Shown here: positions 34,981-44,267 of the stretch, piece after piece
Position numbering within the stretch: the first letter of the stretch is position 1
How the letters are laid out: each line of letters opens with the position of its first letter
Assembly (NCBI RefSeq): GCF_005116675.2
Contig: NZ_CP050699.1
Coordinates: forward strand, 1,201,001 to 1,265,000
DNA from: Desulfosediminicola ganghwensis
GTDB lineage: Bacteria; Desulfobacterota; Desulfobulbia; Desulfobulbales; Desulfocapsaceae
Direction: 5' to 3'
Length of the DNA stretch: 64,000 nt
Notes under the pieces: model-generated
The model's input: only the letters and a program-made list of their open reading frames with translations
Databases searched by the model: none
Told to the model about the DNA's origin: nothing
Position numbers and translations under genes: made by a program

Positions 34981-36812
34981 CTGTAGAAAAAGGTATTGGT
35001 CATAGCAATATCAGGCATTTAGGGTTATATTTAGCTTCATTCGATGGTAATCAACCCCTTAACCCTGCCGAAAGTCGGAAGCCATGGCCAAATACAAGCC
35101 GTATTCATACGCTCAGGGGATGTTCATACCAGTATTCTTCAATGAGCAGATACAAAAAGGGACTTTCGAGTACACCCTGAACTATCTGGTCGATCACGAA
35201 CTCGACCTTTCCATCTTTGATGCCAGGTTCACCAACGACGAAACTGGTGCCCCAGCCTATGACCCACGGATTTTGCTGAAGATTATCCTGTTTGCCTATT
35301 CACGAGGTATTACTTCTAGTCGTGCAATTTCCGAGTGCTGTGAGAAATACATCCTTTTCATGGCCCTTTCAGCCAATACCAGACCCCACTTCACAACAAT
35401 TGCCAGTTTCGTCTCCAGTATGGACAAAGAGGTTGTCTCTCTCTTTCTTCAAGTACTGCTGATCTGTGACCAGCAGAACCTTATTGGCCGAGAGATGTTT
35501 GCTATTGATGGCTGCAAACTCCCAAGCAATGCCTCTAAGGAATGGAGTGGCACCAAAGCCGATTTGACCAAAAAGGTTGAAAAGATAGAGCGAGCTCTGC
35601 ACAGAATGATCATCCGTCACAAGTCCATGGATCTTGAGAAGATAGAGCCGGAAGTTCGGGATCATGAAGAGAAATATAAGAAGAAACTACAAAAAAGTGC
35701 TGCCAAGATAAGGGATTGGCTGAAAGACCATGATGACCGACGTGGCAGTGGCGGCAAACCGGTTAAATCAAACATTACCGATAATGACTCTGCCAAGATG
35801 GCTACATCGAAAGGGGTAATACAGGGGTATGTCGGTGTTGCCTCAGTGGACAAGAAGTACCAAGTCATTGTTGGAGCAGAAGCCTATGGGCAGGGCAGTG
35901 AGTCCAATCTCCTTATACCTTCGCTGAAGTCGATACAGTCTAACTTGGAACAGATAGGCGACCAAGATGTATTTGGTAAGGCCAAAGTTGTAGCGGATAG
36001 CGGTTATCATTCCGAGAAGAATCTCGAGTACCTCTATACAGAGAATATAGATGGGTATGTTGCGGATACTCGTTTCCGCAAACGAGATCCTCGCTTTGCC
36101 ACAGCAGAGCGCTATAAAGATCTCCCCGCTTATCACTTTGCGACCAGGGCCGGTGGAAAGCGACTCTTTCGGCCTGAACATTTTACTTTCGCTGATGATT
36201 TGAGCCACGCTATTTGTCCGGCCGGCAAGAAACTCTACCGCAATGGCTGCAACGCCAAGGTGAAAGATTATCAGGCCTACAAGTTCAAAGGAGCTAAGCG
36301 AGACTGCCTCCCATGTCAATTGCGACGTGAGTGTTTACGCAAGCCAGAGAAAACCGAGGCCCGCCAGCTAGCTTACTTTCCGGGGAAAAAGCGTAACGGT
36401 AATGAGCGATTCACAGAGAAGATGAAACGAAAGATTGATTCAACCATTGGTCGAGCAATCTATGGCATGCGACTCGCTGTTGGTGAGTCACCCTTTGGCC
36501 ATATACGGTCAACCATGAAACTTGATCGATTCAGTCTTCGAGGAAAACGAAAAGTGAATGCGCAGTGGAACCTGTTCTGCATGGTCCATAACCTGAAAAA
36601 GATCCACTCGTATGGAGCGGTAGTAGGCAGCTGACAGGTAGATCGTAGAGGAGAATAGTCCCAAGAAGGTTCACAAATGGACTGAGGGCAAATAGAGCAG
36701 GGTAAAGAACAAGTGGAATCGAAATAGGCGGCTAGGAAAGTAGATTTTTGGAACCCTCCTGAAATCGGTTGAGGGAATCTTCGGGATTTTGAACTGCATT
36801 TTTCTACAGGCT
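34977..36812. mobile_element. IS1182-family insertion sequence
   Basis: The ends carry an inverted repeat, CCTGTAGAAAAAGG on the left (from 34980) and CCTGTAGAAAAATG read from the right (ending 36810). CGTTG flanks both sides (34972-34976 and 36813-36817), so a 5-bp duplication is possible and sets these limits. The single gene is a full-length transposase. Confidence 0.75.
35084..36634 (+). CDS. IS1182-family DDE transposase
   Basis: The 516-aa protein has the layout of IS1182 (IS4/IS5-related DDE) transposases. An N-terminal helical region (FSRAI/SRAISECCEKYILFM area) is followed by FAIDGCKLPSNASKEWSG with the first Asp, a long charged coiled region, VVADSGYHSEKNLEYL with the second Asp, a Cys-rich patch (CLPCQLRRECLRKPE), and the C-terminal YGMRLAVGESPFGHIRSTMK containing the Glu. 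The reading frame is intact, so the element may be active. It lies within the element's inverted repeats. Confidence 0.9.
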   Translation: MAKYKPYSYAQGMFIPVFFNEQIQKGTFEYTLNYLVDHELDLSIFDARFTNDETGAPAYDPRILLKIILFAYSRGITSSRAISECCEKYILFMALSANTRPHFTTIASFVSSMDKEVVSLFLQVLLICDQQNLIGREMFAIDGCKLPSNASKEWSGTKADLTKKVEKIERALHRMIIRHKSMDLEKIEPEVRDHEEKYKKKLQKSAAKIRDWLKDHDDRRGSGGKPVKSNITDNDSAKMATSKGVIQGYVGVASVDKKYQVIVGAEAYGQGSESNLLIPSLKSIQSNLEQIGDQDVFGKAKVVADSGYHSEKNLEYLYTENIDGYVADTRFRKRDPRFATAERYKDLPAYHFATRAGGKRLFRPEHFTFADDLSHAICPAGKKLYRNGCNAKVKDYQAYKFKGAKRDCLPCQLRRECLRKPEKTEARQLAYFPGKKRNGNERFTEKMKRKIDSTIGRAIYGMRLAVGESPFGHIRSTMKLDRFSLRGKRKVNAQWNLFCMVHNLKKIHSYGAVVGS

Positions 36813-36830
36813 CGTTGTGCTACCAAAAAC

Positions 36831-37466
36831 ATGAAACACATAATGTTCGATATAGATGGTACTTTGTTGGAATCAACTGAAATTGATTCCATTTGTTTTG
36901 AAGCGGCTGTTGTGTCAGTAACAAAAATACCCATCAGAAAAGATTGGCATTCTTATCACAATATTACTGATTCTGGAATATTAAACGAGTATTTCAAAGA
37001 TAATAACATTCAAAATCAAGAAAATACAAAACTAAGAATTAAAGAGAAATTCATTTCAAACCTCAAGCAAGCACTATCTGTAAATTCAATTACGGAAGTT
37101 CCAGGGGCGAAAATATTACTAAGAAATTTGCTATGTAAAAACAACATTTCTCTCTCTATTGCAACTGGCGGGTGGCTAGATAGTGCAGTTTTAAAATTAA
37201 ATTCAGCCGGAATATCAATAGAAGAGATACCTATAGCTACTTCCGATGATCATTACAAGCGCATCAAGATAATGCAAATTGCTAAATCTAGATCAGTCGG
37301 TAATGTGAATTGTGCTTGTACGTATTTTGGAGATGGTGTTTGGGATAAAATGGCTAGTCAAGAACTAAAATACAAATTCATAGCTGTTGGCAATAAGGTA
37401 AATCATTCTGTAAAAGTTGATAATTTTTTAAACTTACAAGAAATATATAGGCTACTAAATATATAA
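36831..37466 (+). CDS. HAD-superfamily hydrolase (integron cassette gene)
   Basis: The 211-aa product starts MKHIMFDIDGTLLES, the HAD motif I with nucleophile and acid aspartates (DxD). Motif II is SIATGGW, a lysine follows in HYKRIK, and YFGDGVWDKMA supplies the metal-binding motif IV aspartates. A helical cap lies between motifs I and II, as in phosphoglycolate phosphatase-like enzymes. The substrate is unknown. The ATG at 36831 is chosen because it lies just downstream of the attC junction. The gene is AT-rich and is followed six bases later by attC site 2. Confidence 0.85.
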   Translation: MKHIMFDIDGTLLESTEIDSICFEAAVVSVTKIPIRKDWHSYHNITDSGILNEYFKDNNIQNQENTKLRIKEKFISNLKQALSVNSITEVPGAKILLRNLLCKNNISLSIATGGWLDSAVLKLNSAGISIEEIPIATSDDHYKRIKIMQIAKSRSVGNVNCACTYFGDGVWDKMASQELKYKFIAVGNKVNHSVKVDNFLNLQEIYRLLNI

Positions 37467-37471
37467 TAATT

Positions 37472-37533
37472 GCACAACAAAGCGTTAGAGAGGGACGCGC
37501 AAAAGGCGCGCACCCCACAACTTCACGTTATCG
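37472..37533. repeat. attC-like site 2
   Basis: Left arm GCACAAC-AAAGC-GTTAGAG, inner stem GACGCGC/GGCGCGC, right arm CACAAC-TTCAC-GTTATCG. It is 62 bases, the same length as site 1, and the two share GAGAGGGACGCGCAAAAGGC. Confidence 0.8.
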
Positions 37534-37551
37534 ACTTAAAGGAATGATCTA

Positions 37552-37998
37552 ATGGCACGCATAGGCATATTAACTTGTTCAAATTGCACTCAAGATGCGA
37601 ATTGCGCTTCTGTTGTATGTTTAAGAGACCTGCGTAAGCGAAAAGGTCTATTTGAACAATATAAAGAAGATGAAAGATTAGACCTGATCGGCATAATTAA
37701 TTGCGCTGGTTGTCCAACTAATGCTGCAACTGAAAAAATTCTTAAAAGAACAAAAGCACTTACTGAATATAGACTGAACGCATTACATTTTTCATACTGC
37801 ATGACAGCTTTATGTCCTTTTCTGAAAAAATATGAAGCTGTAATCCAAGCTCAAAACCCAGATTTAAAAATTGTCCATGGTACGCATCGTCCAGGAGACA
37901 ATAATCTATTCAAAAGACAAATTAAAGAAATGGTATGTCCTCAAATCATCATTCCTCAAGATATGAATGATGTAATAACTGGCCGTTTTAAAATATAA
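37552..37998 (+). CDS. CGGC-domain metal-binding protein (integron cassette gene)
   Basis: The 148-aa protein has Cys clusters CSNCTQDANC near residue 9, NCAGC near residue 50 and CMTALC near residue 83. These fit the small CGGC-domain proteins of anaerobes, thought to bind a metal through these cysteines. GTHRPG near residue 106 is a further conserved loop. The start ATG 37552 lies 19 bases after attC site 2, and a half attC follows the stop, so this is a cassette. Role unknown. Confidence 0.75.
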   Translation: MARIGILTCSNCTQDANCASVVCLRDLRKRKGLFEQYKEDERLDLIGIINCAGCPTNAATEKILKRTKALTEYRLNALHFSYCMTALCPFLKKYEAVIQAQNPDLKIVHGTHRPGDNNLFKRQIKEMVCPQIIIPQDMNDVITGRFKI

Positions 37999-38003
37999 TA
38001 TTT

Positions 38004-38065
38004 CTATAACAAGGCGTTACCTTTAGGCGAATAAAGTCAAGCATCAGTGCATAGCTGTTCGCCTA
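38004..38065. repeat. truncated attC-like site 3
   Basis: The left arm CTATAAC-AAGGC-GTTACCT is followed by a stem TTAGGCGAA (38023-38031) matched by TTCGCCTA (38058-38065). The expected right arm with GTTATAG is absent, so the site is cut off here. Confidence 0.5.
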
Positions 38066-38475
38066 CTTCTCCCATATTTTTCTTCAGATCCGGTTACTCC
38101 AGTTCCCAACCGGCAACGTTACCATGCTTCGGTCCTGGCCCAATGAGGGGGCGGGACATCCATACTTCATCGACCATGTTGTGAACTCCCGGCCCCAGTG
38201 ACGTGTGTAGAGATGATGATTTCCCATAAGGAATCACAAACGAGTTGCGGTCATCTGTGAATCAATTGAGGGCAGACCACGGATATTGAGAAACAACCTT
38301 TGATGACCAAGATTGTTTTACTCCTGTTTCTTTCCCTTCGAATCAAGAAGAGCCCTGGATTCAAAGGGAAGAGCGGTGTCTGGTCTTGAATTTGGGTGTT
38401 ACGTCTGTTGGCAAAATAGTATCTGCGACCACCGGATAATTAAAATCCAATACCCTGACCACGCTCATGCAGGAT
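38066..38475. other. gap with a gene fragment and repeat copy 2
   Basis: On the minus strand (about 38094-38225) a frame ends LGPGVHNMVDEVWMSRPLIG and then GPGPKHGNVAGWELE before a stop. It looks like the C-terminal end of a lost gene but I cannot name it. Repeat copy 2 lies at 38381-38459. No intact gene is present. Confidence 0.4.
38381..38459. repeat. ~80-bp dispersed repeat, copy 2
   Basis: It matches copies 1 and 3 over most of its length (for example GGTCTTGAATTTGGGTGTT and GTTGGCAAAATAGTATCTGC) and is followed by ACCACGCTCATG, as copy 1 is. Confidence 0.7.
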
Positions 38476-39381
38476 TTATTTCTCCGGGAGTGAATCAACT
38501 ACTTTCATTATCTCCTTTCTCAGCCATTTATGGGGTTCATCATACTGATAGGACTGATGCCAAATCATATTCATTTTTCCCGGCGAAAATTGAAATGGTA
38601 GTGGAGAATATGCAAAATCCCTCATCTCGGTGAGTCTCATCAGAGATGGCAGAGTTGCAAGCATGCCTGTTCCTCTCAAATAGCATGCAACACTAGAAAA
38701 ATTTGGAGCAGTAATTTCAACTTTGCGACATAGTCCCTGGCTAACTAAAAAATCATCTAATCCTCCCTTAAAATTCTGGAGAAAAGAAAGCCCTATGTGT
38801 CCAGAGTCTAGGTAATCCTGTATATCTCCAGGGGCATCCCGCATAGATGGATCATAATAAACGACTGTGGTCATGTTGAAGAGAGGCCTTTGCATTATGT
38901 CGGCTGAGTTGGGGCTAAATCCGACAATGGCTAGATCGCACTTCTTCTCACGTAATAGTTCAACCGTGGGTATTTGAGGCGAAATAACTTTAAGGGTGAA
39001 ACGCTTAAGTTTCCCTTTAACCTGTGCATAGAAACGGGGCATGAGTAAACTGCTCTGGAAATCGTTGGCAGCGATAACGAGATCCATTTCACATTCAGCG
39101 GGCGAAAAGGTGGGTGTTTGAACAAGCCCTTTCAGGTCACCGAGAACTCTCTCAACTTTTTCCGCCATCTGTGCAGCATACGCTGTCGGGGATATGGTTC
39201 TTCCAGCCCGTATAAAAAGGGGATCTCCCACAATCTCACGTAGTTTCTCCACAGTATGACTCACGGCAGACTGAGTAATACCAAGTTTATCAGCTGCGCC
39301 AGTGATAGTACCGACTTCCATTACAGTGAGAAATACACGCAGGCTTTTTCCATCAAGAGACAACCAATCGATTTTATTCAT
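38476..39381 (-). CDS. LysR-family transcriptional regulator
   Basis: The protein begins MNKIDWLSLDGKSLRVFLTV, and the helix-turn-helix follows (EVGTITGAADKLGITQSAVS, then LREIVGDPLFIRAGRTISPT), typical of LysR regulators. The rest is the periplasmic-binding-like effector domain (about residues 90-300). I start at ATG 39381. ATG 39390 is equally possible, and a longer frame to 39504 would overlap the divergent gene. It faces a small DUF4405-like membrane gene across a 100-base gap, so it may control that gene and itself. No effector can be deduced. Confidence 0.85.
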   Translation of the reverse strand: MNKIDWLSLDGKSLRVFLTVMEVGTITGAADKLGITQSAVSHTVEKLREIVGDPLFIRAGRTISPTAYAAQMAEKVERVLGDLKGLVQTPTFSPAECEMDLVIAANDFQSSLLMPRFYAQVKGKLKRFTLKVISPQIPTVELLREKKCDLAIVGFSPNSADIMQRPLFNMTTVVYYDPSMRDAPGDIQDYLDSGHIGLSFLQNFKGGLDDFLVSQGLCRKVEITAPNFSSVACYLRGTGMLATLPSLMRLTEMRDFAYSPLPFQFSPGKMNMIWHQSYQYDEPHKWLRKEIMKVVDSLPEK

Positions 39382-39482
39382 GAGTAACATGAAAACACAT
39401 CTATTGGTTAGATGCAACAGGTCGTGCATAATATGATCACAACAACACGGCATCGATAATTCAAAATAGAGGGAATACCAAA

Positions 39483-39824
39483 ATGCTGCGACAATTTGTA
39501 TCAATCACACTTGTAATATCATTTATTGCGCTTGGCCTTTCAGGAATACTGATGATCATCCTGAACAGCTTTACCTTTCAACTGCAGATGCACCCTGTGC
39601 ATAAAATATTCGGGGTCATCATGGTTCTCGCAGGTTGTCTTCACGTATACCTGAATTTAGCGCCCATCAAGAACTACCTGAAAAACAAGAAAACACTTGT
39701 TCTCGGTGTGACCCTGTCATTTGTTCTCATCTTCCTTTGTATCATTGGTTTAAACAAACCGATGGATACTACAAGCGTTGAAAAGATTGAACAGTTGATG
39801 TTGCAGATGGGGTCCAGGCAGTAA
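39483..39824 (+). CDS. DUF4405-like small membrane protein (possible b-type heme)
   Basis: The 113-aa protein has three predicted membrane helices: FVSITLVISFIALGLSGILM (about 5-24), IFGVIMVLAGCLHVYLN (about 42-58) and LGVTLSFVLIFLCIIGL (about 74-90). Histidines in MHPVHKIFG and CLHVYL could coordinate heme, as suggested for DUF4405 and cytochrome b561-like proteins. It starts 100 bases from the divergent LysR gene. The ribosome site GAGGGAA precedes the ATG. Role unknown, perhaps in a membrane redox step. Confidence 0.7.
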   Translation: MLRQFVSITLVISFIALGLSGILMIILNSFTFQLQMHPVHKIFGVIMVLAGCLHVYLNLAPIKNYLKNKKTLVLGVTLSFVLIFLCIIGLNKPMDTTSVEKIEQLMLQMGSRQ

Positions 39825-40611
39825 GTCGGGCTTGGTTTGCACCATCGTGCCCCTGCCCATTAACAATGATTGGAATTCAAGTATAAGATATTATATTGAA
39901 AAGAAATTTGTGTAAAGTTGCTGTTGAGTATCTGGAAGATTCAAAAGGGAACACCGTTGAAGCCACTGCTGTCTCATAAATAATAATGCGATTACGAATG
40001 CATAAGACCTGACTCCACCTTCAACTACCACATTTTCTTTATTGGATAACTTTTGCCCACCCAACCTTAAAATTACCCTTATTCATTTAACACCACAAAA
40101 TAATTAACGATACAAGATCGTAATGTTACGATAATGCGGCTCACTGCGACTATGTGGCACGAGATTTGTGTATTATGAATCTGACGGTTGTGAATTACCT
40201 CACCCCCAAAAAAGCTGAACTGATATGTGGGGAGAGAGTTTTGGTGAGTGGGCTTACAACATTTGTGGCTCCGGACCAGCGTTTGGACATGGACCTTGGT
40301 TTTCCCTTTGTTATTCTGGGTGAGCATTGTTTTCGCTATTTATGCAATTGCAAAATCGTTACTTGTTTGGCAAACAGGAGTCGGCAGGAAGATAGTGCCC
40401 TGGAGCTATTGAGGAAGCGATTTACTTCTGGTGACACCAGCGAAAAAGAATTTACCGGTCAAAAAGCCGATCTCAGTATACGGTGACACCAGCGTTCCGA
40501 TTAAAGAGTTGCAGGTAAAGCTCGCTTCCTTGCCGAACTGGGCAAATCGCCGATATTTAATTCAAATTATACCACCGCTACTTGACGAAAGCATACTGCT
40601 TTGGTAGCTTA

Positions 40612-40640
40612 GAAATAGTGCCACAATGTGGCACTATTTC
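40612..40640. repeat. perfect inverted repeat
   Basis: Arms GAAATAGTGCCACA and TGTGGCACTATTTC with a single-base spacer. No T run follows. It may be an operator or the end of a lost element. Confidence 0.5.
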
Positions 40641-40689
40641 GGTCGGCGGTCTTATCCCTTAACTGCCCAAGTTAATCACTTCCGCTGCC

Positions 40690-40716
40690 TCCCCCTGCTG
40701 GTATCCTGGCAGGGGG
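40690..40716 (+). terminator. terminator-like hairpin
   Basis: Stem CCCCCTGC/GCAGGGGG with a ten-base loop, followed by ATTTCTTTT. There is no intact gene directly upstream on the plus strand. Confidence 0.45.
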
Positions 40717-41917
40717 ATTTCTTTTGGGTATGGTATGATTTTTACCAGTTCCTGGGGCGGTTGAGAAGAATAAGCCCGTAAAAGGCTCCTGGCTACTTGT
40801 AGCCTGTCATTTTAGCAGTAGCTAAATACTCAGATGTTTGCAGTGGTAATATAAGACCGCGAGAGCTGTCTCCAGAAATTGGATATCGACGAATCTGCAA
40901 TTTAGCTTTCACGTCTGATGAATACTTTATTTTCAAAACAAAAGCACAAGCTATCATTTTGGCCTGATTTGTGCGTGATCTAATCATATGCGCTATCCTG
41001 GGGTATGGCGGTCCCGGACGACTTTCTTGAATTTAGCGCAAGTCACCACTGTTCTAAAACTGGAATGACCGCTGTTTCAGTGAATCGTGGGCGATTTCAG
41101 CAGGGGCCTGCATGCACAGGAAGCACCTCAAGCTAGAGGGGAAGACTAGACGGCTTATCTTTGTCCTGTCAAGGAACCAAGTTAATTTGCAGTGAGCTGA
41201 AAATACCCAGCAGCGCAGGGTCGAAATGGTTACCGGCATCCAGTTCCAATACACGAATGGCTTCCTCGGTATGTGTGGCTTTGCGATAAGGTCGGTCTGT
41301 TGTCAAGGCGTCAAAGGCGTCAGCAATTGCGATGATCCTCGCCTGTAGTGGGATCTGTTCTCCAGCCAGGCCATCCGGATAGCCGCTGCCGTCAAACCAT
41401 TCGTGATGATGAAGCACTCCTGGAACCACCTCTTGCATCTCGTCGACATATTGAAGAATATTTGCCCCAATCCGGGGATGGTTATTCATTACCCGTTTTT
41501 CTTCTGCTGTCAGTTTTCCACCCTTTTTCAGGATGTTGTCATCAATGCCTATCTTCCCTATATCATGCAAGGTGGCAGCAAGGCACAGAGTCTGTTTTTC
41601 CTCTGCCGTCAGATCAAGAGAGTCTGCCAAGAGGAGCGAATATTTCTGCACACGCCTGGTATGGCCTCCGGTGTATGGATCACGGCTGTTGATTGCTTCT
41701 GCCAACGCTTCTGCTGTGTGTAGAAAAGTCGAATGCAGTCGAGCATGCAGGCTGGCGTTCTCCATTGATACAGCTGCCTGACTGCCTATACAGCAAAATA
41801 TTTCAAGTTCTATTTGGGAAAAACTTTCGCTTCTCCCGGCAACTCCCAATAATCCATATGTCTCGCCCTGTACTTCGAGAGGAGCAAAAAGCATCTCAAG
41901 TAATTGAGGACAGTCCC

Positions 41918-43481
41918 GAATGGCGCTAGTTTAAGCGTGTTTTATAGGTGAAAAGCAACTGAATATATTGGCAAAAATTGGTATAATTTGCTATGCGAAA
42001 CCAACACCAAATCATGCCAATGTTGCCCGGTTTTCACCTTCCCAAACGAGGTAGAAAACCTCATAGCCAACAACAAAAATTTGCTCGAAAAATCACTTCC
42101 CTCAGACAGAACTCTTTTAAACAGATAGGAGAGATTTTTGGGCAATTCATTCCCACGAAATTGCTCAAACAGGATCCTTCGGGAAAGATGAGCAGACGAC
42201 GTTTGTTTACCAAGGAAAACACTTTTTGGTCCTTCTTAGGCCAAGTCCTTGATGCAGACGGTGGATGTAGAGAAGCTGTAAAAAAGTTGCAATCATATGC
42301 ATCTAACCACGGCCTTCGGCTTCCATCATCATCTACCGCTTCATATTGCTGTGCACGTAAGAAATTAGATGAAAATCTGCTTGTTGAGGTGTTTCAACAT
42401 ACTGCTAAATGGTCCGGAGCACGACGTGCATCTCATTCATTAAATGATCGCCAGGTAATTGTTGTTGATGGGACAGGTGTTACAATGGCGGATACAGCAG
42501 AAAATCAAGAGCTTTGGCCACAGTCATCGAACCAGAAACCAGGATGCGGCTTCCCCTCAGCACGAATATGCGCATACTTTTCATTGCAAACCGGAACAAT
42601 GCTCAGCTATGCCATCGGTAATAAAAAGAGTAACGAACTTCCATTGTTCCGTAAGCAGTGGTCCACCTTTGAGGCTGGTGATATCTTTCTTGGTGATAAA
42701 GGTTTTTGTAGTTACTTCGATTTAGCCGAGCTGAAAAAACGCTGTGTTGATAGTGTGATAACACTTGCTCGTAGAAAACCAGTCGGTAGGAAAAACTGCA
42801 TTAAAGAATTCGCTCCTGATGATCTACTGATTGAATGGAAAAAACCAGTATACAGGGAAATGGTGTCGTATTCGCGGAAAACCTGGGAGGACCTTCCCGA
42901 CAAACTCGTTATGAGACAAATCAAAGTAAAGGTGACTCAATCAGGGTTTAGAACAAAAGAATTTCATATTGTTACCACGCTAATCGATCAAGATCAGTAC
43001 CTGAAAGACGAAATTGCAGCGTTATACCTTAAGCGTTGGGATGTCGAACTTTTCTTTCGTGATATCAAGACAACGATGGGATTTGATATCCTCCGGTGCC
43101 AATCGCCTGAAATGATAAAGAAAGAAATTTTAATGTACTTCATAGCGTACAACTGCATCCGGCGCATAATGTTACAAGCGACACAGCTGGTAGACATTGA
43201 TATCCGGTCTATCAGTTTCAAAGGAAGTCTACAGGCTATTAGAAGTTGGGAACCACGGTTGGGGTCCTCTAGGTTGAGCACAAATGAAAGACAAAACATG
43301 CTCTCAGATTTATCCTTTGTCGTGGCTCGTTGCAAAGTTTTCGACAGGCCTGGACGAAGCGATCCGCGGTGTCTTAAGCGAAGACCAAAACCTTATCAGT
43401 TACTCAACAAACCTAGAAGTGAAATGGTCGAAATACAGCATCGGAGCAGATATGAAAAAAAGGCTTAAACTAGCGCCATTC
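41918..43481. mobile_element. IS4-family insertion sequence, 1564 bp
   Basis: Perfect 19-bp terminal inverted repeats (GAATGGCGCTAGTTTAAGC at 41918-41936 and its complement at 43463-43481). An 11-bp target duplication AGGACAGTCCC lies on both sides (41907-41917 and 43482-43492). The single gene is intact, and the perfect ends and duplication indicate a recent insertion. Confidence 0.95.
41993..43468 (+). CDS. IS4-family DDE transposase
   Basis: The 491-aa protein has the IS4 hallmark Y-(2)-R-(3)-E-(6)-K as YLKRWDVELFFRDIK (about residue 346). The first catalytic Asp lies in VVDGTGVTMADT (about 156) and the second in IFLGDKGFCSYFDL (about 235). The N-terminus is basic and helical and the C-terminus basic. 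Length and frame are intact. An alternative start at the second Met (42014) is possible. Confidence 0.93.
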   Translation: MRNQHQIMPMLPGFHLPKRGRKPHSQQQKFARKITSLRQNSFKQIGEIFGQFIPTKLLKQDPSGKMSRRRLFTKENTFWSFLGQVLDADGGCREAVKKLQSYASNHGLRLPSSSTASYCCARKKLDENLLVEVFQHTAKWSGARRASHSLNDRQVIVVDGTGVTMADTAENQELWPQSSNQKPGCGFPSARICAYFSLQTGTMLSYAIGNKKSNELPLFRKQWSTFEAGDIFLGDKGFCSYFDLAELKKRCVDSVITLARRKPVGRKNCIKEFAPDDLLIEWKKPVYREMVSYSRKTWEDLPDKLVMRQIKVKVTQSGFRTKEFHIVTTLIDQDQYLKDEIAALYLKRWDVELFFRDIKTTMGFDILRCQSPEMIKKEILMYFIAYNCIRRIMLQATQLVDIDIRSISFKGSLQAIRSWEPRLGSSRLSTNERQNMLSDLSFVVARCKVFDRPGRSDPRCLKRRPKPYQLLNKPRSEMVEIQHRSRYEKKA

Positions 43482-43823
43482 AGGACAGTCCCGCTGTAAT
43501 AACTGCTTGCCCGGTTTGGTGATGAGTTCTTCAAGGATGATAACGCTTCCTTTGTGGACTATGCAGTGATCAAATGGTTGAATATTGTCGATTCTTGTCA
43601 GCAGTAGCTCTTCATGGTCAAATCCGATGTAATTATGTACAGATAATGACTGTTTATGTTCATCCAGCAACAGGATGAGTACCTTGGGTGACCCCATAAG
43701 TTGGGATGTTTTTCGCAGAAGCATTTCCTCTACACGGGAGATGTCCAGAGTTGAATTGATGGCTTTCGATAGATCATGCAACGTTCGTATGGACTGAGTG
43801 ACTATTTTGTTGTCGGCATTCAT

Positions 43824-44267
43824 CTGCTTTCCCCATCCTGGGTCTTGATCAAATAGAGATCTTGATCTTGGCTGCCTGATGCGATGAACCTGAGCAGTGC
43901 TCCATACTCCTGTGCAAAATTTTACCAAACTATCATGAAATTTCGCAGCAGGAACATGCTCTCTTGAAAGCTTATTAGAGAAAAACACCAAAACAGAACT
44001 CTACTGATTGATTTGATGAAAAGAATTGACGAATAAGCAATAGAGCCAGAAAATTTGGGTACACTAAAGTTAAGCTCTTGCCTTTATGGTGGTAGCGAGA
44101 CAAAGCTCTCGAGTACCATGAAGCTGTAAGGAATTGTTGAATTCTAACTATATATTCTCCAGTTAGGTAGGTAGTGGGCATCCTGAAACTATCATGATTA
44201 TGTTTTGTCTCAATGTACTACTTCGCCTAGTGGTACGGATAGGGGTAAACCTAAAAAGGAGGGTGTC
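43824..44267. other. gap upstream of the split HD-GYP gene
   Basis: It holds the divergent promoter space of the HD-GYP gene and the secreted-protein gene. I see no further gene. The ribosome site AAAGGAGG of the next gene lies at its right end. Confidence 0.45.

Larger units (their letters stand above)
39825..41168. other. 1.3 kb intergenic region with hairpins
   Basis: No gene is convincing. At 39998-40070 the sequence carries, inverted, the end AAGACCTGACTCCAC that also borders repeat copy 3. GGTGACACCAGCG occurs twice (about 40432 and 40484). A perfect hairpin lies at 40612-40640 and a terminator-like one at 40690-40716. A 54-64 codon minus-strand frame at 40793-40987 has no recognisable motif. 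Confidence 0.4.
41169..43823 (-). pseudogene. GAF-HD-GYP phosphodiesterase gene split by an IS4 element
   Basis: The 5' part (43823 down to 43493) begins MNADNKIVTQSIRTLHDLSK and encodes a GAF domain. The 3' part (41906 down to 41169) finishes the GAF domain and encodes an HD-GYP domain with HDIGKIGI and HHEWFDGSGYPDGL. Removing the IS plus one 11-bp target copy joins QRDCP to QLLEMLFAPLEV in one frame, about 360 codons. The intact protein would have sensed a signal through GAF and degraded cyclic di-GMP in the cytoplasm. The disruption should abolish that function. Confidence 0.88.

Noticed and set aside
40154-40486. 110-codon plus-strand frame
   Set aside because: No ribosome site, mixed composition, and no recognisable motif; the sequence contains short direct repeats instead.
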